NCBI GenBank assembly: GCA_950022655.1
Contig: OX465583.1
Span: 11,927,298 to 11,991,297, forward strand
Reading direction: 5' to 3'
DNA: 64,000 nucleotides
Source of the DNA: Alentia gelatinosa
Taxonomy: Eukaryota; Annelida; Polychaeta; Phyllodocida; Polynoidae
Each line of letters starts with the position of its first letter. Within the stretch, counting starts at the first letter, position 1. Below, one piece after another: positions 11,654 to 22,659 of this stretch. A model generated the notes under the pieces. The model ran no database searches, was not told the origin of the DNA, and was given only the letters and a program-made list of their open reading frames with translations. Made by a program: the position numbers and the translations under genes.

Positions 11654-12081
11654 GGCGGGCGTCCACCAACCACGACAATGCTATACAACAATGGCTTTCC
11701 GACAAGGTCCACGACAGGCCTACGATTGGAGGACCTTGTCGTAGCCTTGTCGTGGTTGGTGGACCCCAGTTCCCGACAAGAGTCTACAACAAGGCCACAA
11801 CAGGCTGCTACTGTTGGGAGGCTTGTTGGGAGCCTTCCGACAAGGTTACGACAAAATCGAACCTGTTCGATTTTTCCTATGACTGGACCTTTGTCGTGGA
11901 GTGTCGGGAGCGTCTCACAGAGGTCTATGATAGTTAATTTTGGTTGAGCGTGCACTTCCCGACACAGCCCAACAACACTATTGTAAAGCCCCACTTCTTA
12001 CGACAAGGCTGCGACAAGCACCGATTGGAACTTTCTTGTCGGTGCTTGTCATAGCCTTGTCGAGGTTGGTGGACGCCCGCC
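11654..12081. mobile_element. Fold-back MITE, CCACCAACCACGACA family, copy 2
   Basis: The left end is GGCGGGCGTCCACCAACC and the right end GGTTGGTGGACGCCCGCC, followed by TTA. The left ~110 bp form an internal hairpin ending GTCGTGGTTGGTGGACC near 11763. The central AATCGAACCTGTTCGATTTT is conserved with the other copies. Confidence 0.8.
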
Positions 12082-12169
12082 TTAATACAAAATCTCCATA
12101 CTAGCCCTATATAGAGCCAACAGATCGCTACCAAGAAGAATATGGAAAGCCGTAGGCCTATTCTACTCA

Positions 12170-12465
12170 TTATCTCAACCCTGGTATTTTTCTCCATAGA
12201 CTTAACATTGGGAACTCGTATTCAACGCCCATGAGATATTTAGGAAAGATATCCAATGGGGGATTATGTCACAAATGTAGCCAATTATTCAATGTGAAGG
12301 GTGAGATAAATCCAGGAACCCATTCAAGTTTAGGGTCAGAGCTCGATCTCATCTCGTTTGAATCGCTACGTAATTCATGCAGCTTCGCCTTGTGAATTAC
12401 TACGCAATTCTAACTCGGTGGGGTACGAGCTCTAACCTTAAACTTTCATTGGTTTTCTTCTATAG
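12170..12465 (+). mobile_element. Fold-back element, family A, copy 3
   Basis: The T-end TTATCTCAACCCTGGTATTT is followed by CCATAGACTTAACATTGGG. The palindrome apex GCAGCTTCGCCTTGTGAATT lies near 12379-12398, and the far end is TTTTCTTCTATAG. It is followed within 10 bp by a family B copy in the opposite orientation, so the two hairpin ends face each other. Confidence 0.85.
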
Positions 12466-12470
12466 CAGGA

Positions 12471-12756
12471 TATTATGAAGAGACGTCACGAGTTTGAGTC
12501 TGAGTTTATTTATGCCACGCATTTTGTTGGCTCCATAATTTCACGAGTCGAAGACGAGTGACATTACGGAGCCAACAAAATGAGTGGCATGAATAAGCTC
12601 AAACTCAAACGAGTGGCGTCTAGATTTTATCCTACCCCATTTCCATATTTTTTCAATATCAGAAAGTAGTGGCATAAACAACACTTTATGTCACACCCGT
12701 GACATAAACAAATCCCATGTTAAGCCTTTGGCGTTTTTTATTAGGGGTGGGATAAG
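12471..12756 (-). mobile_element. Fold-back element, family B, copy 2
   Basis: It starts TATGAAGAGACGTCACGAG. The palindrome has GCATTTTGTTGGCTCCATAA and TTACGGAGCCAACAAAATG arms and the apex CACGAGTCGAAGACGAGTG (12542-12560). TTTATCCTACCCC then bounds the unique segment, and the far end is GGCGTTTTTTATTAGGGGTG followed by GGATAA. Confidence 0.85.
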
Positions 12757-12884
12757 GCTTTTTCTGCAACATTACAGACGATCTAGTAACTACTTTGTAT
12801 AAAAACAATGCACGGCGCTTACATCAAGTTTCTAATCATTTACAAGATTACTGATTGTTGTGGCGGTTACTGAAGATCTTGACC

Positions 12885-13365
12885 CGAAACAAACTCGACC
12901 CGTAGTTGTCAGGAGAATTCGACCCGTTTTGGAGAAATCTATAGGAGAACTCGACCCGTTTCAGATACTTATAGAAAAGACAGTTTCATATCGAAATAAA
13001 GGTCTGACTAGTTAGCTTTTAGACAAAAAAAACAGCGGATAAAGAAAACACATCCTGTTACATTTAGGTGTAGGGTTAGGGATAGGGTTAGGGATAAGGT
13101 TAGGGAGAGGGAAAGGGTTAGAATTAGGGATAAGCTTATGGAAAGGGTTTCTGTTTGTTTTCTTCCCTAGAGAAGACCAAATTTGAAGCCAAGATAACAT
13201 ACTTCTTACTAAATAAAGTATTCATGCACTGTTGTAATGAGTTGGAGAGATTTAAAACGGGTCCAGGTCGTTATGGGTCGAGTTCTTATAATAGGTCGAG
13301 TTCGTTACAGGTCGGGTTTTTTTTATCGGTCAAGTTCGTTACGGGTCAAGTTCTCCAGTATTCGC
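12885..13365. repeat. Degenerate GGTCGAGTTC / GAACTCGACC inverted motif cluster
   Basis: Three ACTCGACCCG/ATTCGACCCG motifs at 12893-12965 face a cluster of GGTCGAGTTC and GGTCAAGTTC motifs at 13276-13355. This may be the two sides of one inverted-repeat element, but exact ends could not be set. Confidence 0.45.
13066..13146 (+). repeat. Degenerate telomere-like TTAGGG tract
   Basis: GGGTTAGGGATAGGGTTAGG recurs with variants (GATAAGGTTAGGGAGAGGG, AATTAGGGATAAG) over ~80 bp. TTAGGG is the usual metazoan telomere unit. Here it is imperfect and internal. Confidence 0.5.
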
Positions 13366-13383
13366 TCGGACATACACAGTCAC

Positions 13384-13466
<83 letters not shown>
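13384..13466. repeat. (TA)n microsatellite
   Basis: About 40 TA units with one GT interruption near 13407. The long Tyr-Ile frames over it are artefacts. Confidence 0.95.
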
Positions 13467-13468
<2 letters not shown>

Positions 13469-13929
13469 TTCTCAGCTAGAGTGTGAACGGTGGGTGTGAT
13501 TGCAAGAGTTTTATTTTTTGACTGATTGCACGAACAACGAAGGCAATTGTATCAACGAGTATGGACTGTCTAAACTCAAAAGTCGATAATTGTCTTGGTT
13601 TTAACTTGGAAAGAGATAAGCATATATGGTAGCTAGGCCTGCCAATGTATCATTGTGTACCCAATTTCAGTATTCCTATGTTATCTAAGCTATATCTAAA
13701 TTATTATTTAGGCGATATGCATGCATGATACAAAAAAAACTTGAACTGGAATACCATAGAATATGATGCAATCGTTATTGTATCTCTGGAAATGATATAC
13801 ACTTTTTATGTCCGCCCGAGTAACCAAGGTACCCCTGTATTTAGCCGTCTATGGGGCATCCCACAGAATTTTGCAGTACTAAAGCTATATACCAGGTGAA
13901 AGAAAAGGCTCTGGGCTATTACCTATTAT

Positions 13930-14169
13930 AGGAAAGATGAAAAGTATGGTGCCAACTATAATAATAATAAGAAGAAAAACACTCGCCTGTTTGATGCACC
14001 AGTATTGTATGTAGGAAAACCAAATTGTATGCCTTATACTAGATCGGTTCTCTATTATGGCGGAGTCCTCTGGAATAATCTTAGTGTTTTAGTTTGCAAT
14101 GCGGAAACTTTTAAATGTTTCAAATCGCTCACAAAGACTAGAATGTATGAGAAACTTTGGTTGATTTAG
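13930..14169 (+). pseudogene. LINE reverse-transcriptase C-terminal tail (fragment 1)
   Basis: Read in the frame ending at TAG 14167-14169, the sequence gives a positively charged stretch (NKKKNTRLFDAP), then GKPNC and RSVLYYGGVLWNNLS, then a FKCFKSL segment. Many animal non-LTR retrotransposons end with a basic region, a GxxLWNxLP-like motif and an FK-rich tail, and this matches that layout. It is 5'-truncated, has no polymerase motifs, and no clear poly-A was seen. The exact clade (CR1, RTE, Rex or other) cannot be decided from so short a piece. Confidence 0.6.
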
Positions 14170-14281
14170 TTACATCATCTATGTATATTATGTAATAATC
14201 GCTAAGAACACAATATGCCTTAAAGTCTGTGCCTGATGAAACATATTGAAACTCTTCCCTGTGATGGTGGGTTTCTTATCT

Positions 14282-14578
14282 TTATCTCACCCCAGATATT
14301 TTTTCTCCATAGACTTAACATTGGAAACTCGTATCTAACACCCATTAGATATTTAGGTAAAATATCCAATGGGGGATAATGTCACAAATGTTAGCCCATT
14401 AGTCAATATTAAGGTTGAGATAAATTCAGAAACCCATTCAAGTGTAGGGTCAGAGCTCGATCCCATCTCATTTGAATCACATAGCAATTCACGCGGCTTC
14501 GCCTTGTGAATTACTACGTGATTCAAACTCGATGGGATACGAGCTCAGACCCTTAACTTTCATGGGTTTCCTCTATAG
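14282..14578 (+). mobile_element. Fold-back element, family A, copy 4
   Basis: A well preserved copy: TTATCTCACCCCAGATATTT, CCATAGACTTAACATTGG, then AAGGTTGAGATAAA before the palindrome. The apex ACGCGGCTTCGCCTTGTGAA lies at 14491-14510 and the end is GGGTTTCCTCTATAG. Confidence 0.85.
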
Positions 14579-14899
14579 TAACATCTACTTGTTTATGTTT
14601 AAGATGAAGGATAAATGGCATCAAAGATAACCATATACAAAACGAATACTGAAATTATCAAAGTATACCCTGTAAGGCAGGACCAAGAATAGCAGCCCCA
14701 GTTTGGGCTGAGGTCCAGGCCTCTTTTGTTGTATTAAGTTGCTACCATACAAACGGATATTTGTACATTCTCTATAGTATACAATAAAAGAAATGAAAAA
14801 AAAACAACTCAACTGGTAGGATACAGGCTCCAAACTTTTCCAAAAATACCCCTCCAGGGCCCGTGCACAGTTTTAGTGAGAATAGACCTATTATGAATG

Positions 14900-15005
14900 T
14901 ATTATGCTCATACACTCAGTGATCTAATGCTAAAGAATACGTTGCCAGGAGGTAGTTTGGCTTCAGGCATTGCATAACCAACCAGATAAGGTGCGACACC
15001 GGCCT
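14900..15005. repeat. Interspersed repeat shared with 23465-23560
   Basis: CAGTGATCTAATG, AAGAATACGTTG and CAGGCATTGCATAACCAA are matched by near-identical text at 23465-23560. The ~100-bp repeat has unknown class. A SINE or MITE fragment is possible. Confidence 0.55.
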
Positions 15006-15489
15006 GTGGAAAAAGGCCTATTTCAGCAGTTATCTCTTCTGCTGACAGCGCGAAAAACAAGGCCAAAGTAACGAAACCAAAGTCCACTTCTGGCCTATTG
15101 AGCAAAACCGAGATGGCAAATTCATAACCGTTGTCAGAGAAATCTGAATCTTACTGGGAATGAAAAATAAAGCACTACCTGACCCGCCAATACTTTTATG
15201 TTTATCGTAGATGGAGAGACGTTGGCTCATCTTTACCCCATGTTGTACTGTGGACCTTCTGTTTTTAGACACAGCCATGAGTATACATCCCATATGATAC
15301 GCCTGTATCGATGGGTGGATAGTTTTGCGAAAATGGTATCGCGCGATAGGTTTACAGTTGATTGTAAAGATCCCCATCAAAATAACAATGTGAATATGGT
15401 TTGTTTAAGGCTTTTCTGCAAAAAGCTCAGTCTATTTGGTATTGAATGTATGCATACAATACCGCCAGGGAGGGGTGGGGTGCCATATA

Positions 15490-15650
15490 CATACACAATA
15501 TTGACTGGTTTCAGATACAAGCGGTCGTATGCTCCGAGGAGTTGACGTGTAGTAATATCCGAGCGTATAGTAGAATATTGCGGAGAGTCAACTCCGAGGA
15601 GCATACAAACGCTTTTATCTGATACCAGTCTATATTGTATTTATTATCCA
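15490..15650. repeat. P-type palindrome, copy 1
   Basis: The arms are AATATTGACTGGTTTCAGAT and ATCTGATACCAGTCTATATT, with ATGCTCCGAGGAGTTGAC inside. The centre contains CGTGTAGTAATATCC. The palindrome recurs at 36021-36170 and 48713-48857, and its outer parts have grown into arrays near 34.3-35.9 kb and 48.9-49.7 kb. Confidence 0.8.
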
Positions 15651-15829
15651 CCTTTTCTGGGCAAGCGGCATGTCGAAATCAATTCATTTTAATTATGCAC
15701 TATGTTTTCGTACGCACTATTTTTTCGTATGCGCCACCCATAGCATACAACATATCTGTATGCTCCGGGTATGTCAATACAAACTCCCAATGTGTTTTCT
15801 ATGGACACTTTGTATTAGGTGGATAATAA

Positions 15830-16145
15830 TATGGAGAAACCAAACAAGAGTTAGTCGTGTTGTTGTTTATCGCATGATGGCAAGATCACATATTACTGCG
15901 CGAGGCAAAGCCGAGAGCAGTAATACGTGATCTTGCTGGAGTGCAATGAACAATAACAAGACTAACTTGAGTTTGGTTTAGAATTTATCCTACACCGCCC
16001 ATATAAATTACTTCTACATTAACAAATGATGTCATTTGTCAAGTGTATCCCACTAGAGTAATATTTTTCATTTTTCTGAACTCCAGACCAAATACAGTGA
16101 CTCAATGTTAAGCGTAAGGAGTTTTTCTATTAGGGGTAGGATAAA
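15830..16145 (-). mobile_element. Fold-back element, family D, copy 1
   Basis: It starts ATGGAGAAACCAAACAAGAG. The palindrome apex is GCGAGGCAAAGCCGAGAGCA (15899-15918), with arms containing GTTAGTCGTGTTGTTG and CAATAACAAGACTAAC. The far end, near ATTAGGGGTAGGATAAA, is preceded by CAATGTTAAGCGTAAGG. The unique segment (TGATGTCATTTGTCAAGTG) is shared with 60533-60849. Confidence 0.85.
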
Positions 16146-16389
16146 GAGTATTAAACGCCAGGAGAGGGTCATTAAAAAGGCGCCGCCCATCGCTTCACAC
16201 ACAATCTCACCAGTGTGACCGGACTTGCACGTGTGTGCGATGCGACGGATCTGTCTCATCGCAAAGCATGAGATATTCATAATGACTAACGCAGACGAGT
16301 CTACTATTGGAAAGATTTTTATTGAGTTATTGAGTTTTAGGAAATAACGAGAGAAAATGTAGAGTAATTAAGAGTGGTGTCACAAGGTA

Positions 16390-16680
16390 TTAAAATGGCC
16401 CTAGAGAGTAGGGTGCAAAGAGAGAAAAGAAAAGGGTTTTGTAGGGTGGGCGGGTGGTTCTGAATCCGACGGGATTCCGGGAGTGAGTGAGGGAGGTTGA
16501 GGGTTGAAAGGAGGTCAAGTGGGGGTCGGTCGAGGGGGAGGAGAGGAGGAGGGAGGGGGAGTCTAATAGTGCCTCGTCTGCCGCATTACTGCCAACAAAT
16601 TGGCCATTATGTGAACAGTGCACTTCCTACAGTAGTGCACTTCCCACAATGGTGCACTTCCCATAATGAATATATAAGTC
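16390..16680. other. Purine-rich segment and 3x ~18-bp GTGCACTTCC repeat
   Basis: A GAGG/GGAGG-rich stretch (16480-16563) is followed by three copies of GTGCACTTCCYACARTG-like text (16619-16668). Frames across it have biased composition and no domain. Confidence 0.5.
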
Positions 16681-16719
16681 CATACTGTAAGAATAGGGAT
16701 GTGAATCCCTAATACTATC

Positions 16720-17020
16720 GTAAAACTGGATGAGTTTTAATCTTGGCCACCGTATGCCACGACTGGAGTTTGGCATAGTGATTTCATGAGGCGAAGCCGA
16801 GTGAAGTCCGGAGCCAAAACTTCAGGAGTGGAATGAGGTGGCCATGATTAAAACTCATCAGGTTTTGATTTTATCCTACCCTGTCTCCTCGATTTTGGAA
16901 TATTACATGATAGCAATTCTGTATGCCACTAGTGGCATATAAAACTCTGTATGCCAGTCAGCGTGGCATATGGACTCTCAATGTTAAGCCTATGGGATTT
17001 TATATTAGGGGTGGGATAAT
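16720..17020 (-). mobile_element. Fold-back element, family F
   Basis: The stem arms are GATGAGTTTTAATC and GATTAAAACTCATC with GGCCACC/GGTGGCC inside. The apex ATGAGGCGAAGCCGAGTG lies at 16786-16803. TTTATCCTACCCTG follows, and the far end is CAATGTTAAGCCTATGGG followed by ATTAGGGGTGGGATAA. The unique segment has its own GTATGCCA / TGGCATA inversions. Confidence 0.85.
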
Positions 17021-17378
17021 AGAAAATACTGTGGGGGAAGAGCACTAGGTACGAAACTTCAAAAGCTGCTGACCTTGAAACAGATCGCTCAAGAAACCCC
17101 ACATCAGGTTTCATGTGCCACTGGATTTACTTTTTTCCGCACCTTTGCACGAAAGTCACAAATAATAGCACGGAACCCTGAGGGATGCAATCGGAGTTTT
17201 ATGACGACGCCAGCAAAGAGGGAGGAATCAATAGATCGACGCAGGGAACACACCTTTGTTAAATTCAGAGACTTCACAACGATTACTTTACTGACGGCTG
17301 ATGTCTGAAGAGGAGCCATTGAAAGTCTCCACCTGCAGTTACTAGATTTATAAGATTTATGGAGCACTCCCTAGTTTT

Positions 17379-17665
17379 TAGAGGAAACCTATGAATGTTC
17401 AGGGTCTGAGCTCGTATCCCATCGAGTTTGAATCGCGCAGTAATTAACAAGGTGAAGACGCGATAGCGATTCAAATGAGATGGGATCAAGCTCTGACCCT
17501 AAACTTGAATGGGTTCCTGAATTTATCTCACCCTTCACATTGACTAATGGGTTATTATTTGTGACATGATCCCCCATTGGATAATTTTACTAAATACTCA
17601 ATGGGCGTTGGATACGAGTTCCCAATGTTAAGTCTATGGAGAAAAAATACCAGGAGTGAGATAAA
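17379..17665 (-). mobile_element. Fold-back element, family A, copy 5
   Basis: It runs from TAGAGGAAACCTATGAATG to CAATGTTAAGTCTATGG and CAGGAGTGAGATAA. The apex is degenerate (CAAGGTGAAGACGCG, 17447-17461), and the left stem arm is partly deleted. Confidence 0.8.
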
Positions 17666-17786
17666 ATGATGAAACTACACGTTGAAACACACATGCTGTG
17701 CCCGGGTATAAACTCTGAAAGGGTCTGTTATGAAGAACAATTTGCCTTTTTCAAGGAGATCACTGCAAGCTTTATTCTTTTGTGTA

Positions 17787-17860
17787 TAGGTTAAGCTCTA
17801 TTGGTAGAGTACTAACCCTGATAATTGTGAATTAAATCCTGTAAAGGAAACTAGATCTGA
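17787..17860 (+). repeat. tRNA-like (SINE-head-like) sequence
   Basis: TAAGCTCTATTGGTAGAGTA resembles the D-arm/A-box of a tRNA. It is followed by CCCTGATAATTG, placed like an anticodon arm, but the T-arm (AATTAAATCCTG) is poor. It is too degenerate to call a functional tRNA. It sits directly before a LINE tail. Confidence 0.35.
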
Positions 17861-18230
17861 AAAAATCCGTTTAAAGAATAAAAAAACAAATACTGAAAAG
17901 TATAAAAGATCTGCACTTGTTAGAGGCATTCGGTTATGGGATAAATTACCCAAACAAATACAGATAAGAAACAGTGGTGATCAATTTAAGATGTATGTTA
18001 AAGAATTTCTGGGTATAAATACAGAGCTACTAATTGATATGTAATTAGTAAATGAATATATAGTAAAGGATTTACTTTTTGTACATATTGTGATGTCCTA
18101 CTGTATCGTCTATTGTATTGTCTCTGTATTGTCCGCACAGGACTTAGTGTGGAAGATCGTCTGTTCAGTTAGACGAACACTAATATCCTATTCTTATTGA
18201 ATAAACACGTCTTTGATTAAAAAAAAAAAC
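17808..18230 (+). pseudogene. LINE C-terminal tail with poly-A (fragment 2)
   Basis: The frame ending at TAA near 18041-18043 encodes a basic region, then RSALVRGIRLWDKLPKQIQI, then FKMYVKEFLG. RLWDKLP is the conserved GxxLWNxLP-type motif of non-LTR tails. A 3' region follows with TTGAATAAACACG and a terminal A-run at 18218-18230, so this is a 5'-truncated retrotransposed end. No polymerase domain is present. Confidence 0.7.
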
Positions 18231-18307
18231 AGCAAATGATAACTATGGCATCCTGTTAGGTAACGAACTTACTGGCTGTACAAGGAAACCAGTCTGTGTA
18301 TGACTGA

Positions 18308-18676
18308 TTTATCCTACCCCTAATAAAAAACGCCATAGGTTTAACATTGACTCAATGTATTTGACATAGCGTTGGATAAAGTGTTATTTATGCACCGAGG
18401 TGAATAAAAAAACGGACCAATCAGGGACGAGATAACGAAAGCAGATCCGGCAGCATTGATAATTACTAACATGGATAATAACAAATATTCTCTGTATATC
18501 GGTGAGATGGGGTAGGATAAATACGAAACTGAACTCGAGTTAGCCTTGACAATGTTTATACCACTCTGGTCAGGTCTGCTACACACTAAACTCGGCTAAC
18601 GCCTTGTGTAGTAATACACAACCTGCCCATCGTGGCATAAACATTGACAAGGCTAACTCTCGTTTGGTTTCTACTA
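18308..18676 (+). mobile_element. Fold-back element, family C, copy 1
   Basis: It begins TTTATCCTACCCCTAATAAA then CCATAGGTTTAACATTGAC. ATGGGGTAGGATAAATACGA precedes a palindrome with GAGTTAGCCTTGACAATG and CATTGACAAGGCTAACTC arms. The apex ACTCGGCTAACGCCTTGT lies at 18590-18607, and it ends GTTTGGTTTCTACTAA. Confidence 0.85.
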
Positions 18677-19092
18677 AGTATTTGACAGGATAAATAAACG
18701 GATTTAAGAATAAACAGCTAACTAAAAAAGTAACTTTGGAGGCTCTATTCTAGTCAAATTATAATAGAACTGGCATCAAATACAGTCTTTACAAATATAA
18801 TTCTTGATTATATTCAAATGATATTCAAATACCAAAACAGAAACAGACAGAACAGAATAAATTGGGTTAATGACCTTGAAACGATTTAAAGTTTGATCGC
18901 CTCCTGTCTCTCCTCGGAGTATTGTGTAAACGGCAAGTCGATTAAAACGACCAGAGGACTTTCTTCTGGCGGTTCCCGAATTCTGAGGACGTTCCCTGCA
19001 TACAAAGTGTCGTAGAAACGACCCGCTGACTTCAGCACGTCAATGCTATGGATGTGTGGTAGAAAGAAAAGGAAGGCACAAAGTCTGGATAT

Positions 19093-19860
19093 TAAGTTGG
19101 ATTTACACGAGGGGATTTATGTACCCCACAAGGTGTTTGTCTAAAGTGGAATTCACACAGTAGGACTTATGTACCTCATTGGGTGTTTGTCTAAAGTGGA
19201 ATTCACACAATAGGATTCATGTACCTCACAGGGTGTTTGTCTAAAGTGGAATTCACACAATAGGATTCATGTACCTCACAGGGTGTTGTCTCAAGTGGAA
19301 TTCACACAATAGGATTCATGTACCTCACTGAGTGCTTGTCTCAAGTGGAATTCACATGATGGGATTCATGTACGTCACAGGGTGCTTGTCTGAGACAAAT
19401 CCTGCTGGGATTCTGTAATCGAACAGTATTTCTTCAACTAAATTATAGGCTTCCATTTCCCTGAGACATGTTTTTCCCCTGCAATTGTTGGTGACATTTA
19501 CCCCTAAAAAAGAACAGAATCTCATGGGATTTTGAACCATGTGTGGTATTTGAATCCCATCGTGTGAATTCCACTTAAAGTGGATTTCACACAGTAGGAT
19601 TCATGTACCTCCCAGGGTGTTTGTCTAAAGTGGAATTCACATGGTGGGATTCATGTACGTGACAGGGTGTTCGTCTGAGACAAATCCTGCTTAGATTCTG
19701 TACTCGAACACAATCTCTTTGTCTAACTTGCACAGTTCCATTTCTCTGAGACATGTTTTTCCGTGTCATTATTGGCTATATCTACGCCTAAAAAAGAACA
19801 GAACCTCATATGATTTTTAACCCTGTGAGGTCCATGAATCCCACCTTGTAAATTCCACTG
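19093..19860. mobile_element. GTGGGATTCAC element with ~58-bp tandem ends
   Basis: About five or six units of ~58 bp (AAGTGGAATTCACACAATAG, then CACAGGGTGTTTGTCT) cover 19135-19395. They are followed by the shared body (GAGACATGTTTTTCCCCTGC) and a second, partial copy from 19574. It ends near CTTGTAAATTCCACTG. Confidence 0.7.
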
Positions 19861-20150
19861 TACATTTCTACATGAGCTACAAGGGTGTAGTACTCTTCTG
19901 GGGAGTTAATACTCTAGTTACTCCAAGCATGATGGGTTTCTTTACCTTTTGTTATATAATTCCGCTTGCAAAATAATTCAATATCACAGACCGAGTCACA
20001 TATAATTGTGTGTGTGGTCGATTTTTCCTGCAATAGATAACGATTGAAATCATCCTCTATAACTGCAGTCATTACCTCGGATTGACTGCCTCCACACATA
20101 CAAGAGAATAATGCAGTATCTCCCCAGTCATGATATCCAATACACATGCA

Positions 20151-20157
<7 letters not shown>

Positions 20158-20225
<68 letters not shown>

Positions 20226-20231
20226 GTGTGT
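20158..20231. repeat. (TA)n microsatellite
   Basis: About 35 TA units grading into TGTGTG at the right end. Confidence 0.95.
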
Positions 20232-20656
20232 GTTATTTCAGTTAATATTGACTCTGGGGGAGTAGAGTTCTTCCCCATAGTGCGCGCTCCTGATGCCATG
20301 AATAAAACATGATGATATGACAGGTACACTGGTGGCATTGTGTTGCAGGGTAGCATTGTGAATACACAGGCAATTCAACTTAGGCCTGCTGCAGGATCAA
20401 CCTGTCAATGAACGCAGTGTACTATAGATGATTTATTTACAAGTCTGATGGGCCATAGTGGCCTGCTGGTAGGTACCATTAGAATTACCCCAATGCACCA
20501 AATGTTTTATTTCCAATCGGGGAAGTGTTCCTTCTATATGCTGCTCTGTAGCTAACCAGTAACAAACAAAAAATTCTTCTATACCGAAGTAGTTCTGTGG
20601 CTATATATACATTCCTCTCGTGGAGGTACCTCAAACACACACAAACTCTTAGCCTC

Positions 20657-20798
20657 ACTCTCTCTCTCTCTCTCTCTCTCTCCCTATCTCTCCCTATATA
20701 TATTTCTTTCTATCTCTCTCTATCTCTCTATCTCTCTCTATCTCTCTATATCTCTCTTTATGTCTCTTTATGTCTATTTATGTCTATTTATCTCTCTT

Positions 20799-20835
<37 letters not shown>

Positions 20836-20868
20836 ATCTCTATATATTTCTCTCTCTATCTCTCTCTA

Positions 20869-20913
<45 letters not shown>

Positions 20914-21110
20914 ATCTCCATATATCTCTCTCCATCTCTCTCTATCTCTATCTCTATATATATATCTATCTCTATCTCTATCTATCTCTCTATCTCTCTA
21001 TCTCTCTATATCTATATCTATCTATCTATCTCGCTATCTCTCTCTATCTCTCGCTATCTCTTTCTATCTCTTTCTCTCACGCTCTCTCTCTCTCTCTCTT
21101 GCCCCTCTCT
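20657..21110. repeat. (TCTCTA)n / (CT)n low-complexity tract
   Basis: 450 bp of CT, TCTCTA and TATATC repeats. The apparent Ser/Leu/Ile/Tyr proteins on the + strand are artefacts. Confidence 0.95.
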
Positions 21111-21328
21111 CACCTGAAGACAAATAACAGGTGTACTTCTAAGTATTTCACGCTCTAATCTGAGGGTTCCTTTCATAACCATCACTACCAATACCACTCC
21201 CGTAGTAAACACCAGCTAAACCACGCCCACCTCCACCAGCACAATAGGTATCTATATATACACTGATTCCAGGACTATAGACTCAGACCCCTCCAGGAAT
21301 AACCATCATCATCACAGCAATAACCACG

Positions 21329-21609
21329 TTTATCCTACCCCTAATAAAAAACGCCATAGGCTTAACATGGGATTTGTTTATTTCACGGGTGTGACATAAA
21401 GTGTTGTTTATGCCACTACTTTCTGATACTGAAAAATACGGAAACGTGGTAGGATAAAATCTAGACACCACTCGTTTGAGTTTGAGTTTATTTATGCCAC
21501 TCATTTTCTTGGCTGCAATGTCACTGTCTTCGACTCGTGAAATTATGGAGCCAACAAAATGCGTGGCATAAATAAACTCAGATTCAAACTCGTGACGTCT
21601 CTTCATAAA
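21329..21609 (+). mobile_element. Fold-back element, family B, copy 3
   Basis: TTTATCCTACCCCTAATAAA, CCATAGGCTTAACATGGG, then GTGGTAGGATAAAATCTAGA. The palindrome has GTTTGAGTTTGAGTTTA and TAAACTCAGATTCAAAC arms, and it ends CGTGACGTCTCTTCATAA. It is inverted relative to copy 2 and shares its unique segment (TTTATGCCACTACTTTCTGA). Confidence 0.85.
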
Positions 21610-21639
21610 CTACCACTGCAACTGCTACCATCATTGTAC

Positions 21640-22030
21640 TAGGAGCAAATAGTATGTTCATCATTGATGAATGAGCATGTACTTATAAATGAATAACAAT
21701 TAAAAAGTTTAGGTTACATTCAGTCATTGGATAGTTTTCTGTTTCCCACTTGCTCCCAGTAAACTTACCATTTATGCATCTGCTTAAGATCTTGGATCCA
21801 AACATTTCAAGCACCAGTAGGTCTTGAGGTATTTTGGTCATGAGTGATTGGTCATGGTCAGCTGGGCACGCCTCTAAGACACTGTGACACTGGATCCCTG
21901 CTCTGTTCTCACTATCACAGTGAATAGCACACAGATAGTGAAGGGATAGTTTTCTGGAAGCAGGCTGGAAGTTCAATGTGACCACTCTTACCTCAAGGCG
22001 ATAGGCCGTGCAAACATTCTCTAAAAAGTC
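21640..22030. repeat. ~380-bp interspersed repeat, copy 1
   Basis: GTATGTTCATCATTGATGAA, GTGATTGGTCATGG and ATCACAGTGAATAGCACACA are matched in order and orientation at 47818-48150. The class is unknown. The 118-aa minus frame over it has no recognisable domain, and its companion copy does not keep that frame cleanly. Confidence 0.65.
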
Positions 22031-22289
22031 ACTACCCAATGTATGCTTGAGGAAGGTAAATAAAAAAAATTGTAAAAAAGATTTTACAAAATTTGGATGA
22101 ATTTGTTGCTAATTGAGTACCTAAGTATTTTGAAATTAAATAAGTAGACAGAAGCTGGAGATAAACAAGATATATTTAAACTAATAAGGCACATGCAGCG
22201 CAAGTATGAGTTCAAACATAGTTAAGATAAGGCTGATGGTCACCTGATTAAGATAAGGGTAATTAGTAATATGATTAATGCTAATGTAA

Positions 22290-22659
22290 TTAGTAGAAAC
22301 CAAACGAGAGTTAGCCTTGTCAATGTTTATGCCACGATGGGCAGGTTGTGTATTACTACACGAGGCGTTAGCCGAGTTTAGTGAGTAGCAGACCTGACCT
22401 GAGTGGTATGAACATTGACAAGGCTAACTCGAGTTCAGTTTCGTATTTATCCTACCCCATCTCACCGATATACAGAGAATATTTGTAATTATCCATGTTA
22501 GTAGTTATAAATGCTGCCTGATCTACTTTCGTTATCTCGTCCCTGATTGGTCCGTTTTTTTATTCACCTTGGTGCATAAATAACACTTTATCCAACGCTC
22601 CGTCAAATACATTGAGTCAATGTTAAACCTATGGCGTTTTTTATTAGGGGTAGGATAAA
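22290..22659 (-). mobile_element. Fold-back element, family C, copy 2
   Basis: It starts TAGTAGAAACCAAACGAGAG. TATTACTACACGAGGCGTTA then GCCGAG form the apex region (22351-22376). ATTTATCCTACCCCATC bounds the unique segment, and it ends ATTAGGGGTAGGATAA. It is the inverted counterpart of 18308-18676. Confidence 0.85.

Noticed and set aside
17075..17367. Overlapping 77- and 87-residue frames on both strands
   Set aside because: No recognised domain, splice context or paralogue in the window. Openness on both strands is likely chance.
20597..21158. 176-, 132- and 115-residue Ser/Leu/Ile/Tyr frames
   Set aside because: Pure translation of the TCTCTA tract.
21683..22039. 118-residue minus-strand frame
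   Set aside because: Lies in an interspersed repeat whose second copy (47818-48150) does not preserve the frame clearly.
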